Assembly: GCA_963715895.1 (NCBI GenBank)
Contig: OY970284.1
Location: 1,426,001-1,490,000 of the forward strand
Direction of reading: 5' to 3'
DNA length: 64,000 nt
Source: JADGNZ01 sp963715895
GTDB lineage: Bacteria > Acidobacteriota > Thermoanaerobaculia > Gp7-AA8
The position numbers were made by a program, and so were the translations under genes. Under the pieces are notes generated by a model. That model was not told the DNA's origin, did no database searches, and worked only from the letters and a program-made list of their open reading frames with translations. Within the stretch, counting starts at the first letter, position 1; each line of letters begins with the position of its first letter. Of this stretch, positions 1 to 8,887 are shown one piece after another.

Positions 1-2
1 GG

Positions 3-2927
3 ATCGGCTTCGACAAGCTGGTGGCCGATCTGCGCATGGCCGGCTTCGACTACAACCGCGGCGGAAACCCGACCGGCAACGGCCAGTTTCCGCAGCCCGA
101 CGAACAGATCGAGTATGCCGGCACCACCGCGGTCGTCTTCCGCGCCAACTTCAACTACAACACCTCCTCGGCCACCGGCAACGGACTCGAGCCGGCCTAC
201 ACACCAGTCGATCCATCGACCGCATCACCGATCTTTCCGTTCGTGACCACCAGCAATGACGAGATCATCGCGTATGTCCTCCGGTCGACCGACAACTCCA
301 AGAACACCGGCTCCATCTCGTTCTACGTCGATTCCAGCAAGCCGCGGAGCGCCTATCCGCATGGGTCCGCGGAGTCGTTGATCACGATCAGCAACTCAGT
401 CTGCTCGACCTGCGGAATCGACAACACCAACGCCAACCCGCCGTACACGCTGTACCGGGAGACGTTGTCCGACATCCTGAAGGGACTCCCCGGCACGCCG
501 GTCTCCGAAAACATCCGTAGCCTGACGTTCTCCTATTACACCGATCCGAACGGCAAGAACGTTCTCAATAACAACGATGGCTCGCCGCCGACCGACATCG
601 TCAGCACGCGCGATGCGGATGGCTCGGCCAGCACCCCGGCTATCGTCACCGTCAACAACGAAGACGGGACCACGTCGTCGTTCAAGACCGGCGCCGTCGG
701 AGGGGCCGGACAATACGACCCGAACAACCCCGGCGCCGCGGCCAACTTCAACGATCGATCACTCCGCTCGATGATCCAGTCCGTCCGGGTGAGCCTGATC
801 GGGTTGAATGCCAACCCCGAACCCGGCTATACGCAAAAGAGCGAGTCGATCGCGCGCATCAAGAACTACCGGCAGTACCAGTTGTCGGCGCTCGTCGTCC
901 CGCGGAACCTCGGGCTGACCGGGTTCCCCGAACCGAGCAACGTCGTCCCGGCCCCACCCACCATCACCGGAATCTGCGCCGCCGCCTGCGCGGTGCCGGT
1001 GATCTGCTGGACGCCGCCTACCGGCGGCGGGCCGGTCGAGCAGTATCGGATCGAGTGGGATTCGAACTCCAATGGCGCATTCGTCAACGCCCTGGTCATT
1101 ACCGACCCGTCGGCCACGAAGGCCGCCATCCCCGACACCGGATTGCTCGATCCTTCCGTCACCTGGTACTACCACGTCATCGCCCAGAACGAGAACGGCT
1201 CGAGCCTGCCCAGCCAGCTCATGAACATCCAGCCCAAGAACTACACCAAGCCGATGCCGCCGGCTTCGGTTGCCGCAACCACCCCGACGAACTACGCGCT
1301 AACCCTCGGCTGGACCTCGCCCAGCACCAACGATCCCAGCGTGGCGACGGCTTCCTGCACCGGCTCGAATTGCAGCACCGATCCGTTGACCATCCCTCCC
1401 CAGGAGCTGATCCGCTACCGCATCTATCGCGGCCTGGTGGCAAACTTCGATCCCTCCGTTGCAGGCCAGAGCGTCATCGTTCTCGATACCACCAGCGGAA
1501 CCCAGCCGACGGTGGCCAGTCCCGGATCGCCCGCCACCTGGTCGGACAATCCCACCACCTCCGCGTTTCCTCCGGGCACCTGCGTTCAGTACTTCTATCG
1601 GATGCAGTCTGCCGACCGCTGCATCGCCAGCACCACGTACGAAGCAAGCGGCAACACCAACGACTCGCTCAGCACACTCTCGCCGCCCGTTGGGACAAGC
1701 GCGCCCGGCGCAACCGCCAATGACCTCTCCACCGCCCAGGCGACGCCTCCGCCCAGTCTCAAGGTGAACACGGCCACGTCATCCTGTCCGGCGCCGAGCT
1801 CGCTGAACTGCAAGATCGACCTCATCTGGTCCAAATCGATCTCCGACACGGCCGGCAATGCCATCGGCGTCGACCGCTACCGCATCACCCGTTATCGCAA
1901 GAAGCAGACGGACCCGTCGTTTGTCCTCGATACGAAGTTCAATCTCACCGGCAGCCTGGATGTCGCCGGGTTCTCCCAGACCAACTCGGGGACCGGCACC
2001 TACAGCGACGTGAGCGCGGTTGCCGTCGACACCGCGGACAGCAAGCCGTGGTACTACGAATACACCGTGGCGGCGAACGATTGCCGGCTCGGCCAGGTTT
2101 CCACCCCCGCCGATTTCCCCACCCCCTGCTCCGTCAACCCGGTCATCGTCGAGTCGGGGGCGTCCAACGCGGGCGATAGCGCCGACACCCCTGCCACCGC
2201 CTGGATCATGAACGCCGGCGACAGCATTCAGGTCAGCGCCCCCATCGGCCTGACTCTCACCAAGGTGACCTTCGACGTGAGCCTCTACCCCGTCGGGACC
2301 CCGGTCGACTCCGTCGTCGATACCACGTCCCCCTTCACCTACACCTGGTCGGACCGCGCCGATAACCAGGTCTACATGGTCAAGATCACCGTGCTCACCA
2401 GCACCGGCTGCACCGAGGTCCATATCAAGTACGTGAAAGATCAGCCGGCCGTCCCCTGCTCGTTCGCCAATCAGGCACTGGTTGCGTTCTCCTCGGCGAC
2501 CGCTGGCTCGACGACCACATTGAGCGAGTCCTACACGATCACCAACACCGGCACCGATCCGATGCAGGTGGCCTCCAAGCCGATCAACGTCACCTGGGCC
2601 ATTCCGGCCGGCGACGCCGGGGTCCACGACGACATGACCTTCACCGCCATTGCCTACACGACCACCACCGACAACTTCAGCGGCGTCGGACCGGGCACGG
2701 TCACCCGCAACATTCCTGCAAGTATTGCCAACATTCCTCCGGGCGGCACGCTGACCGTGACCCTCCGTTGGCAGTACAAGAAACAGGATGATCCGCCGGC
2801 TCTGGTCGGACAGCCTCTGGCCAAGGTCTGCCTAGACTACGCCATCGCCAGCGAGGTTGGCGTCACCAAGCACTGCAATCTGGTTGGGCAGAGCGCCACG
2901 ACCAGTAACCCGACCTCGTGCGATTAA
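3..2927 (+). CDS. PilW-like minor pilin / large pilus-tip protein, 5' end outside the window
   Basis: The reading frame is open to the window edge, so the true start and the prepilin leader lie upstream. The first visible residues (FDKLVADLRMAGFDYNR) match the segment after the hydrophobic helix of PilW-type minor pilins. The remainder is very long for PilW. It contains at least two fibronectin-III-like modules (about residues 315-400 and 410-560, with the typical W-x-x-P and YRIYR strands), further beta-rich Cys-containing repeats and a C-terminal beta-sandwich. Known PilW family members prime or cap the type IV pilus, and large adhesive C-termini are usual for tip proteins. The PilX-like gene starts 12 bp downstream, so the two are co-transcribed and probably form a tip complex. 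Role in adhesion is inference. Confidence 0.75.
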   Translation: MGFDKLVADLRMAGFDYNRGGNPTGNGQFPQPDEQIEYAGTTAVVFRANFNYNTSSATGNGLEPAYTPVDPSTASPIFPFVTTSNDEIIAYVLRSTDNSKNTGSISFYVDSSKPRSAYPHGSAESLITISNSVCSTCGIDNTNANPPYTLYRETLSDILKGLPGTPVSENIRSLTFSYYTDPNGKNVLNNNDGSPPTDIVSTRDADGSASTPAIVTVNNEDGTTSSFKTGAVGGAGQYDPNNPGAAANFNDRSLRSMIQSVRVSLIGLNANPEPGYTQKSESIARIKNYRQYQLSALVVPRNLGLTGFPEPSNVVPAPPTITGICAAACAVPVICWTPPTGGGPVEQYRIEWDSNSNGAFVNALVITDPSATKAAIPDTGLLDPSVTWYYHVIAQNENGSSLPSQLMNIQPKNYTKPMPPASVAATTPTNYALTLGWTSPSTNDPSVATASCTGSNCSTDPLTIPPQELIRYRIYRGLVANFDPSVAGQSVIVLDTTSGTQPTVASPGSPATWSDNPTTSAFPPGTCVQYFYRMQSADRCIASTTYEASGNTNDSLSTLSPPVGTSAPGATANDLSTAQATPPPSLKVNTATSSCPAPSSLNCKIDLIWSKSISDTAGNAIGVDRYRITRYRKKQTDPSFVLDTKFNLTGSLDVAGFSQTNSGTGTYSDVSAVAVDTADSKPWYYEYTVAANDCRLGQVSTPADFPTPCSVNPVIVESGASNAGDSADTPATAWIMNAGDSIQVSAPIGLTLTKVTFDVSLYPVGTPVDSVVDTTSPFTYTWSDRADNQVYMVKITVLTSTGCTEVHIKYVKDQPAVPCSFANQALVAFSSATAGSTTTLSESYTITNTGTDPMQVASKPINVTWAIPAGDAGVHDDMTFTAIAYTTTTDNFSGVGPGTVTRNIPASIANIPPGGTLTVTLRWQYKKQDDPPALVGQPLAKVCLDYAIASEVGVTKHCNLVGQSATTSNPTSCD

Positions 2928-2939
2928 GGAGCTGATGTC

Positions 2940-5501
2940 ATGAAAGCAACACGGCGCAAGAAACGACTCCTTCGCAAAGACCGCGGCTCCGCCCTTCTGG
3001 TGAGCCTGATGGTCATTGTCGGACTCTCTTTGCTTGGCCTCGGCTTTGTGGCCATCTCCGAGACGGAATCGGCCATCGCCAAGAACCAGCTGTCGACGGC
3101 ACAGACCCAGGCCGTCGCCGAGGCGGGGGCGAAAATGGTGGTGGAATGGTTCCAGGATCCGATCTGGGCGGAGGCCAATGCCGGCCTGCCGTTGAATGAC
3201 GGCACGGCCAACCCCAACCTCGCCGCCATCAAGACCAGCCGCGTATCCGGTACGGACACCGGCATTTACCGGCCCAGTGCCCAGGCCCACCTGCTGGACA
3301 AACCGTATCGTCCCCAATTCATCAATCGCTTCTATGGCGACGAGAACTCCGCCGATCTGATCATCAACCGCACCACCGACTCCACCACCATCGACGCCGT
3401 CAACAACATCCTTCTCGGTCCCAACTCCGAAGACAAGAGGGATGGGGAAGTGACCGAGATCAAGATTTATGCGCCGCCGATCGTGGGAGGGATTCTCACG
3501 CCGAACGGTACCGCTACCAATGCCGATGGAACGCTCCAGCAATTCTGGGTCGGCGGCCAGCGCTTCGGCGTGGCTACCATCAAAGTCACTGCGACCACCT
3601 TTCGCGACCGCACGCTGACCGGCGCCGCCAAAGTGGCCGCCACGAACATCCTCGGCACGCACGCCGTGCGGCTGGTCGTAGGGGAGTTGCCGCTGCCCAT
3701 TCCCGGCGGCCCGATTCAGAGTAATACCTCGATCTCCTTCGGCGGCGATTTCATCGTCCATTGGGGGAACGAGACATCGACCGGAACGCTGACCAATAAA
3801 CGGAACCCCAGCTCCATCCCGTGGGCCAACGCCTACGAGCGGCCGCACTTCGAGCATGGATACGAGACCGGTTCCAGCGTCTCGCAGGTCCTCGTCACTG
3901 CCGGGGGAGCGGGTTACGCCGCCGCCCCGACCGTGACGATTTCAGGCGGTGCGCCTGCCGCGACAGCGACGGCGACGGTCTCGGGGGGAGCGGTAACGGC
4001 GATCACGATGGTCACGCGAGGCGCCGGGTACTCCACCTCCGTGCAACCGACCGTAACCTTGACCGGCGGCGGCGGAGCGGGCGCGTCCGCGCAGGCAGTG
4101 GTGGCCGCGGAGGCGTGGCCGGCCACCGGCTCGACGTTCGACACACTCCCATATTTCAATGAACTGCTGAACAAGACCTTCGACGATCCCTGGTTCGGAT
4201 CGCGGTCGGTCGGGGACAATCTCGCCGACGGTACCACCGCCACCGGCGTGAACCCGCAGTGCTATCCGTACGCGTACACGAACGACGAACAATCAGCCTC
4301 CAACGCCACCTATTTCTTCCAATGGCAGTCGGTCAACACCTATCCCTGGCAGAAGAAGGTCGTCTTCCCGGCCATCCTGTACGACTTCTGGAAAAAGATC
4401 GCCTCGCAGGGTCGTGGATACAAAGGCATCTACTACTTCTCCTTCGATAAAGGTGCAGGAAGCGGGTACAAGAAAGGCGGAAGCGGAACGACGAAACCGG
4501 AAGCCTACTGGGCCAACACGCTATCGACCGGATCGGGCGCCAAACTCGGGCCGGGCGTCTACTTCTTCGACACGGTCGACGGGATCAATCCGCAGAAGCT
4601 CACAGGGGCCTCACGCACCGCGCAGTTGACCCCGAGCGAGTCGTGGAACGCCTCGGATTTCGGCGGTTCCTTCCTCATGGAGGGTTTCGTCTATCTCAAC
4701 AACACGCAGTGGGGAACTCAGGGCGTAGGCAGCTCGGCAACCACCGTACAGGCGAATTATCCTGGCGAGCCGTTTCGTGATATCGGCTATCCGGTGTGGA
4801 ACCCCGCGGCAAGCAACTGGGACACCAGTTGCGGCGGCACGATCTGCCGGAAAGGCGCAGGCGACGGGTCGTTCAGCTACCAGGATCTCAACGGCAACAA
4901 CAAGTTCGACGTCGTGACCATGCCGGCGCCGGCGTGGACGTCTTACGATCCGTCATCGACGGGGCATGCCGCCGGAGCGACCTATATACCGAAGGTCTGG
5001 AAGAGTCCCGCGCAGGCCACCGCCGATTATGGCGTCCCCTGCACCGTGCCGGCACCCACCTACAACGGAACCAATCCCGCGGCCACCGATTGTTCCGAGC
5101 CTCATGAGCCGTACCTGAATCTGATTTACACGAATAACGCCACGGCCAGCGTCACCGTCGGCTGGCAGCCCAACGCAACCCAGACCTTCCTCCCGAAGAA
5201 TCCCGGCGTGACCTGCACCTCCGCCTCCTCGCAGGCCGATTGCACCTCGAACGCCTACGACCTCGACGGCGCCCAGGCGAACATCGACGTCATTCTCGAC
5301 GGCATCCTCTACAACGAGGGGGACTACAACTCCACCGGCAACTCCGCCTTCTACGGCTCGCTGCTGATCCAGGGCAACGTCACCGGAACCGGCACGCCGG
5401 ACATCTGGTTCGACGAGAAGCTGATCAAAGGCTCGTGGGCCCCCCCGAACATGCCCCGCGTCATCGTCTACAACATGCAGACCGACGAGGAGCAGCAGTA
5501 G
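2940..5501 (+). CDS. PilX-like minor pilin with large extracellular domain
   Basis: Starts with a basic N-terminus followed by GSALLVSLMVIVGLSLLGLGF and an ETESAIAKNQ segment, the PilX N-terminal signature: one membrane helix that joins the pilus fibre, then a helix with T-Q-x-x-x-x-A-E-A-G. An AAGGAG ribosome-binding site precedes the ATG. At about residues 317-382 two glycine-rich tandem units of the type GAGYxxxPTVTxxGG occur, a repeat seen in bacterial surface proteins. The C-terminal half carries cysteine pairs and D-rich, possibly calcium-binding loops (DLNGNNKFD). At 853 aa it is far larger than classical PilX (about 200 aa), so it is probably a tip-exposed adhesin or sensor. It pairs with the PilW-like gene 12 bp upstream. 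Confidence 0.75.
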   Translation: MKATRRKKRLLRKDRGSALLVSLMVIVGLSLLGLGFVAISETESAIAKNQLSTAQTQAVAEAGAKMVVEWFQDPIWAEANAGLPLNDGTANPNLAAIKTSRVSGTDTGIYRPSAQAHLLDKPYRPQFINRFYGDENSADLIINRTTDSTTIDAVNNILLGPNSEDKRDGEVTEIKIYAPPIVGGILTPNGTATNADGTLQQFWVGGQRFGVATIKVTATTFRDRTLTGAAKVAATNILGTHAVRLVVGELPLPIPGGPIQSNTSISFGGDFIVHWGNETSTGTLTNKRNPSSIPWANAYERPHFEHGYETGSSVSQVLVTAGGAGYAAAPTVTISGGAPAATATATVSGGAVTAITMVTRGAGYSTSVQPTVTLTGGGGAGASAQAVVAAEAWPATGSTFDTLPYFNELLNKTFDDPWFGSRSVGDNLADGTTATGVNPQCYPYAYTNDEQSASNATYFFQWQSVNTYPWQKKVVFPAILYDFWKKIASQGRGYKGIYYFSFDKGAGSGYKKGGSGTTKPEAYWANTLSTGSGAKLGPGVYFFDTVDGINPQKLTGASRTAQLTPSESWNASDFGGSFLMEGFVYLNNTQWGTQGVGSSATTVQANYPGEPFRDIGYPVWNPAASNWDTSCGGTICRKGAGDGSFSYQDLNGNNKFDVVTMPAPAWTSYDPSSTGHAAGATYIPKVWKSPAQATADYGVPCTVPAPTYNGTNPAATDCSEPHEPYLNLIYTNNATASVTVGWQPNATQTFLPKNPGVTCTSASSQADCTSNAYDLDGAQANIDVILDGILYNEGDYNSTGNSAFYGSLLIQGNVTGTGTPDIWFDEKLIKGSWAPPNMPRVIVYNMQTDEEQQ

Positions 5502-5537
5502 CGCGGCCGGTAAGACCTGTCCGACCACAGATACACA

Positions 5538-5616
5538 TTTCTCACACTGTCACTTAAATCGTCGGTACACTGTTACCCGTCGAGAGCCTTCTCCTCCGCG
5601 GTTTCTTGCGGGGGAG
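5538..5616. repeat. Left half of REP-like palindrome interrupted by IS110
   Basis: The sequence from about 5540 through GCGGGGGAG at 5616 matches the first half of the intact palindromic repeat at 62213-62277, including the leading segment with CACTTAAATC and CTGTTACCCGTCGAG. The second half resumes at 7210, on the far side of the IS110 element. Joined, the two halves give a hairpin CCTTCTCC...GGGGAGAAGG followed by GTGCCGACAGGCGGATGAGG, a REP-type intergenic palindrome. Confidence 0.85.
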
Positions 5617-5699
5617 GGCCCGCCGGCCTTCGGCCGACCGCCGTGGACGAAGTTGCAGGCGGGACCAGCCGGACCGACCTTTTGCGGTGTCTAAGACGC

Positions 5700-5850
5700 G
5701 AAGAGGTCGAAACCTTAACTGAGGCTACAGAGCCCCGTGGGGGAGGCTGATCCCGCGCCGGCATAGGTACCACCGTTTGATGACGTTCGGAAGTCCGAAC
5801 AAGCACGCAGAGCAGATTCTGAGTTCGAATGGCGGCGTACGCGTTCTTGG
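5700..5850 (+). ncRNA. Predicted IS110 bridge RNA with target- and donor-binding loops
   Basis: Four guide segments can be read. GTGGGGGAG (5737-5745) equals the left target GCGGGGGAG (5608-5616) with one U:G wobble. GGCAT (5760-5764) is complementary to the right target GTGCC (7213-7217, core +4 to +8) with one wobble. CAGAGCAG (5808-5815) equals the right IS end CAGAGCAG (7202-7209). GGCGG (5831-5835) is complementary to the left IS end CCGCC (5620-5624, core +4 to +8). Left guides end on the AG core in both loops and right guides sit at the same offset. A perfect hairpin GTTCGG-AAGT-CCGAAC (5785-5800) separates the loops, and AAGCACGC/GCGTTCTT (5801-5808/5841-5848, one mismatch) closes the donor loop. 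Transcript ends are not determined. Confidence 0.8.
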
Positions 5851-5873
5851 ACACCTCATGAAAGGAGGGTGTC

Positions 5874-7100
5874 ATGGAAGTAGTCGTTGTAGTGGGAGCA
5901 GGTCTGGATGTGCACAAAAAGAAAATCGTGGCGTGTTGTATCGATGGGCGGAGCAGCCCGCCGACGGTGGTCACGTGCACATTCGGAACGTTTCGCGATG
6001 AGATCGAGCGCATGCGTGATTGGTTGATCCAAAGGCAGTGCACGCATGTGGCGATGGAAAGCACCGGCGTGTATTGGATGCCGGTATACCAAGTGCTGGA
6101 GGGAGTACTGGAAATCATCCTCGGGAACCCCCGCCACATGGCGAATGTACCCGGACGAAAGACGGATGTTTCCGATGCGCAGTGGATCGCCAAGCTTCTG
6201 CGACATGGCCTGATTCAACCGAACTTCGTTCCACCGCGGCCGATCCGTGATCTGAGACAGGCCTCGCGTTACCGGCGCAAGCTGATGCAGACGCGCACGG
6301 CATGTCTGCTGCGCGTGGAGAAGCTTCTGCAGTGCGCGACCATCAAGCTGTCTTCGGTTGCCTCAGATATTTTCGGGGTCTCTGGACGTCTGATGCTGGC
6401 CGGATTGGCTGACGGAGTGACGGATCCTCGGGAGTTGTCGGAGTTGGCCAAAGGGAGGCTGCGTGGGAAGCGAGGGGCGCTGATGCGTGCCTTTCGAGGA
6501 TCATTCAGCAAGGAAGACGCGAGCCTGCTGCGAGTGGAATTGAAGGTCATCGCCGATCTGGAAGCTCAGATCGAGCAATTAGAAAAGCTCATTCAGAAGA
6601 AAGTCGGCCCCTTCGAAGACGTGATCGCCTTGCTCGACACCATTCCCGGCGTGAACCGGATATTGGCAATCGATCTGATCGCTGAGATCGGAACGGACAT
6701 GACGGCCTGGAAGACTGATCGTCAGTTCGCAGCCTGGTCGGGAACCTGTCCCGGCAATCGCGAAAGTGCCGGCGTTCGCAAAAAGGCAAAGGCTCGCGAA
6801 GGGAACCCCTACGTGAAAACCATCCTCATTCAGGCCGCAGTGGGTGCCTCACAGACCATCGGTTCGCACCTCGCGCACCGCTTCCACCGCCTTGCTGCGC
6901 GCCGCGGACCTCGACGTGCCTTCGTGGCTGTCGCTCGCGAAATCGCTGTCGCGCTCTACCACATGATCTCCAAGAAGGTCCCGTACACCCCACCCCGGAA
7001 TGCTGATCCCGAGGTCACCCGACAACAACGCTCACGCCATCTCATGCGTGAGCTCACCAAGCTCGGTTATGAGGTGAACTGTAAGCCACTGAACACCTAA
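5874..7100 (+). CDS. IS110-family DEDD recombinase (transposase)
   Basis: 408 aa, usual length for the family. The N-terminal RuvC-like domain shows the acidic residues in GLDVHK (D11), MESTGVYW (E) and GRKTDVSDAQWIAKLL (D, D). The C-terminal Transposase_20 domain has a helix-hairpin-helix (DTIPGVNRILA) and the catalytic serine region WSGTCPGNRESAG. The ATG at 5874 is preceded by AAGGAGGG. Family members perform RNA-guided strand exchange between the circular donor and the target through a bridge RNA, here encoded just upstream. The frame is intact, so the element may be active. Confidence 0.95.
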   Translation: MEVVVVVGAGLDVHKKKIVACCIDGRSSPPTVVTCTFGTFRDEIERMRDWLIQRQCTHVAMESTGVYWMPVYQVLEGVLEIILGNPRHMANVPGRKTDVSDAQWIAKLLRHGLIQPNFVPPRPIRDLRQASRYRRKLMQTRTACLLRVEKLLQCATIKLSSVASDIFGVSGRLMLAGLADGVTDPRELSELAKGRLRGKRGALMRAFRGSFSKEDASLLRVELKVIADLEAQIEQLEKLIQKKVGPFEDVIALLDTIPGVNRILAIDLIAEIGTDMTAWKTDRQFAAWSGTCPGNRESAGVRKKAKAREGNPYVKTILIQAAVGASQTIGSHLAHRFHRLAARRGPRRAFVAVAREIAVALYHMISKKVPYTPPRNADPEVTRQQRSRHLMRELTKLGYEVNCKPLNT

Positions 7101-7209
7101 CCTGCTCTCGCGGGCCGCGCCCACGGCCGACAAAACAACCTCCCCTCGAACGGCCTTTCGAGCCGCCCAGTACCTTTCTGTCTCCCCACCCACCCAAACT
7201 TCAGAGCAG

Positions 7210-7384
7210 AAGGTGCCGACAGGCGGATGAGGGGGCGTTTCACGCGAACGTCATTCGCACGCACCAGTTGAGTGGCAGCATACCGCGACACCGTCACGCG
7301 GTCTCGGACCAGCGTCAGTAGATCGTGCAAATCGCGTATACGCTCCCCTGATTCGGGTTTGCTTCGTCGGGGGTATAAAAGCGT
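7210..7384. repeat. Right half of REP-like palindrome and spacer
   Basis: From 7210 the sequence AAGGTGCCGACAGGCGGATG and onward continues the REP broken at 5616, followed by GGGGGCGTT and CACGCG as at 62276-62286. The remaining spacer to the propeller gene on the other strand shows a GCGTATACGC motif also present near 62358, so the repeat unit is larger than the hairpin. I see no gene or clear terminator here. Confidence 0.7.
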
Positions 7385-8887
7385 TCAGTGATTCGCGGCG
7401 CGATGGCGTGTCGGTCCTATGACGGCCAGGCGGCCAATCGCGCTGCCGTTGAAGTCTGTAAACCAGAGCGCGCCGTCCGGGCCGAAGACGAGCGCGTCCG
7501 CCGTCATCCCCGCGGGAAGGTCGAACTGGGTTAGCGCTCCCGTGGTGCTGATCCGGCCGATCTTGCCGGCCGTTGATGTCGACCAGGAGAACCACAGAGC
7601 CCCGTCGGGGCCGGCGACGATGGCAAGGGCTGTCGATTGAGCGGTAGTAATCGGATATTCGGTGACGATCCCGCTTTGCGTAATGCGGCCAATGCGGGCG
7701 TTGCCGTTCAATTGAGACTCCGTGAACCAGAAGTTGCCGTCGGGACCGAGCGCAATTCCGGCAGGCTGAACGTTTGCCGTCGGCAAATTGAATTCTGTGA
7801 ACTGACCGCTCTGGGTCACGCGCCCGATCCGATTGGCATTGTTCTCGGCGAACCAGATCGATTGGTCACTCCCGGCGGCCACGGCCAGAATTCCGCCGGC
7901 CTGATTGGATGTCGCGGTCAGGTGAAACTCGGCGAGATCGCCGAACGGCGAAATCCAGGCCAGATTGTTGTACTGCGCCTCGGCGAACCAGAGTGCGCCG
8001 TCTCCGCCGAGGACGATCGGTCCGGGCACCGCCCCGGTCGTATGAAGAGCGAACTCAGTGACCGCGCCGGCCGGTGTGATCCGGCCGATCCTGTTCCCGT
8101 CCGCTTCGGTGAACCACAGATTTCCGTCGACGCCGGCGGCAATCCCCGCCGGAAATGAATTTGCGGTCGGGACCAGGAACTCGGTGATGACGCCCGACCG
8201 GGTAATGCGGCCGATCTTGTTCGCAACGCTCTCAGCAAACCAGAGGTTGCCGTCCGGGCCCAGGGTGAGCGAGGCCGGCCCCGCCGAGGAAGTCGGGGTA
8301 GGGTATTTTTGTCCGGCCGGAGGCGTAGGAATCGGAGTCGAGCCCGACAGCAGCCATGAAAACGTGTCGGCGGCCACTCCGGTCGGAGTCACGCTGTAGC
8401 TGACAGTCTCCTGGAAACTTCCGGCTGATGTGGGACTGAATACGAAGTCAGTCAGCAACAATTCTCCGGCCTGAAGCGTGACCGGAAGGGTAACAGGCGT
8501 TCCACTACAGCCTCCGGTTGTCATATTTCCCTTCCGCAGGTTCGCGGTTCTGAACGGAGAAGACGCGGCTTGGGCTAACGCCACCGTACCTGAGTAATTG
8601 CACGTGCCGCCTGAAATCTGGAAGCAGTTATAGAAGCAGGCCTGAGTGGCCGTAGTTCCGACAGCCGTTGTCGGAAAGACGACGCTGAATGAACCAAGAG
8701 TGATGATCTGTTCTGGCAATATGGCCGTGATATGCCCGCTCTGGGGCTTGCCGGAAAGGCCATCGCCGGACGCCGCGACCGCTCGTCTGCCGGAAGCGAT
8801 GACCACCAGCAGGAGCGTTCCCAAAGCAATCCTGAGCAGGATCGCACGACCGAAACCACGACGCTCGAACGGCATGCTCCTGGTCAT
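7385..8887 (-). CDS. Virginiamycin B lyase-like (streptogramin lyase fold) secreted beta-propeller
   Basis: About 500 aa from the ATG at 8887, which overlaps the stop of the upstream gene as TAATG. An N-terminal hydrophobic segment (AILLRIALGTLLLVVIASG) suggests export. Residues about 45-200 form a beta-sandwich-like region with cysteines. From about residue 210, seven or eight repeats of the form GxLWFTExxxNRIGRIxxxGxxTEF build the propeller typical of Vgb-like proteins. Vgb opens streptogramin rings, but most homologues are of unknown function and the catalytic histidine cannot be assigned here. A serum/phage-like sensor or hydrolytic role is not supported by anything visible. The upstream ATG at 8932 would overlap the previous gene and is less likely. 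Confidence 0.75.
   Translation of the reverse strand: MTRSMPFERRGFGRAILLRIALGTLLLVVIASGRRAVAASGDGLSGKPQSGHITAILPEQIITLGSFSVVFPTTAVGTTATQACFYNCFQISGGTCNYSGTVALAQAASSPFRTANLRKGNMTTGGCSGTPVTLPVTLQAGELLLTDFVFSPTSAGSFQETVSYSVTPTGVAADTFSWLLSGSTPIPTPPAGQKYPTPTSSAGPASLTLGPDGNLWFAESVANKIGRITRSGVITEFLVPTANSFPAGIAAGVDGNLWFTEADGNRIGRITPAGAVTEFALHTTGAVPGPIVLGGDGALWFAEAQYNNLAWISPFGDLAEFHLTATSNQAGGILAVAAGSDQSIWFAENNANRIGRVTQSGQFTEFNLPTANVQPAGIALGPDGNFWFTESQLNGNARIGRITQSGIVTEYPITTAQSTALAIVAGPDGALWFSWSTSTAGKIGRISTTGALTQFDLPAGMTADALVFGPDGALWFTDFNGSAIGRLAVIGPTRHRAANH

Larger units (their letters stand above)
5617..7209 (+). mobile_element. IS110-family insertion sequence (IS110 group, upstream RNA)
   Basis: Boundaries are deduced by comparing the interrupted REP (5538-5616 plus 7210 onward) with intact copies at 62.2 kb. 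A dinucleotide AG is present at both junctions (5615-5616 and 7208-7209) and once in the uninterrupted repeat, as expected for the IS110 recombination core. The element is about 1.59 kb, has no terminal inverted repeats, and has a long non-coding left end (257 bp) and a short right end (109 bp). Together with the DEDD recombinase this is the IS110-group layout. Insertion into REP-like palindromes is known for this family. Confidence 0.9.
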
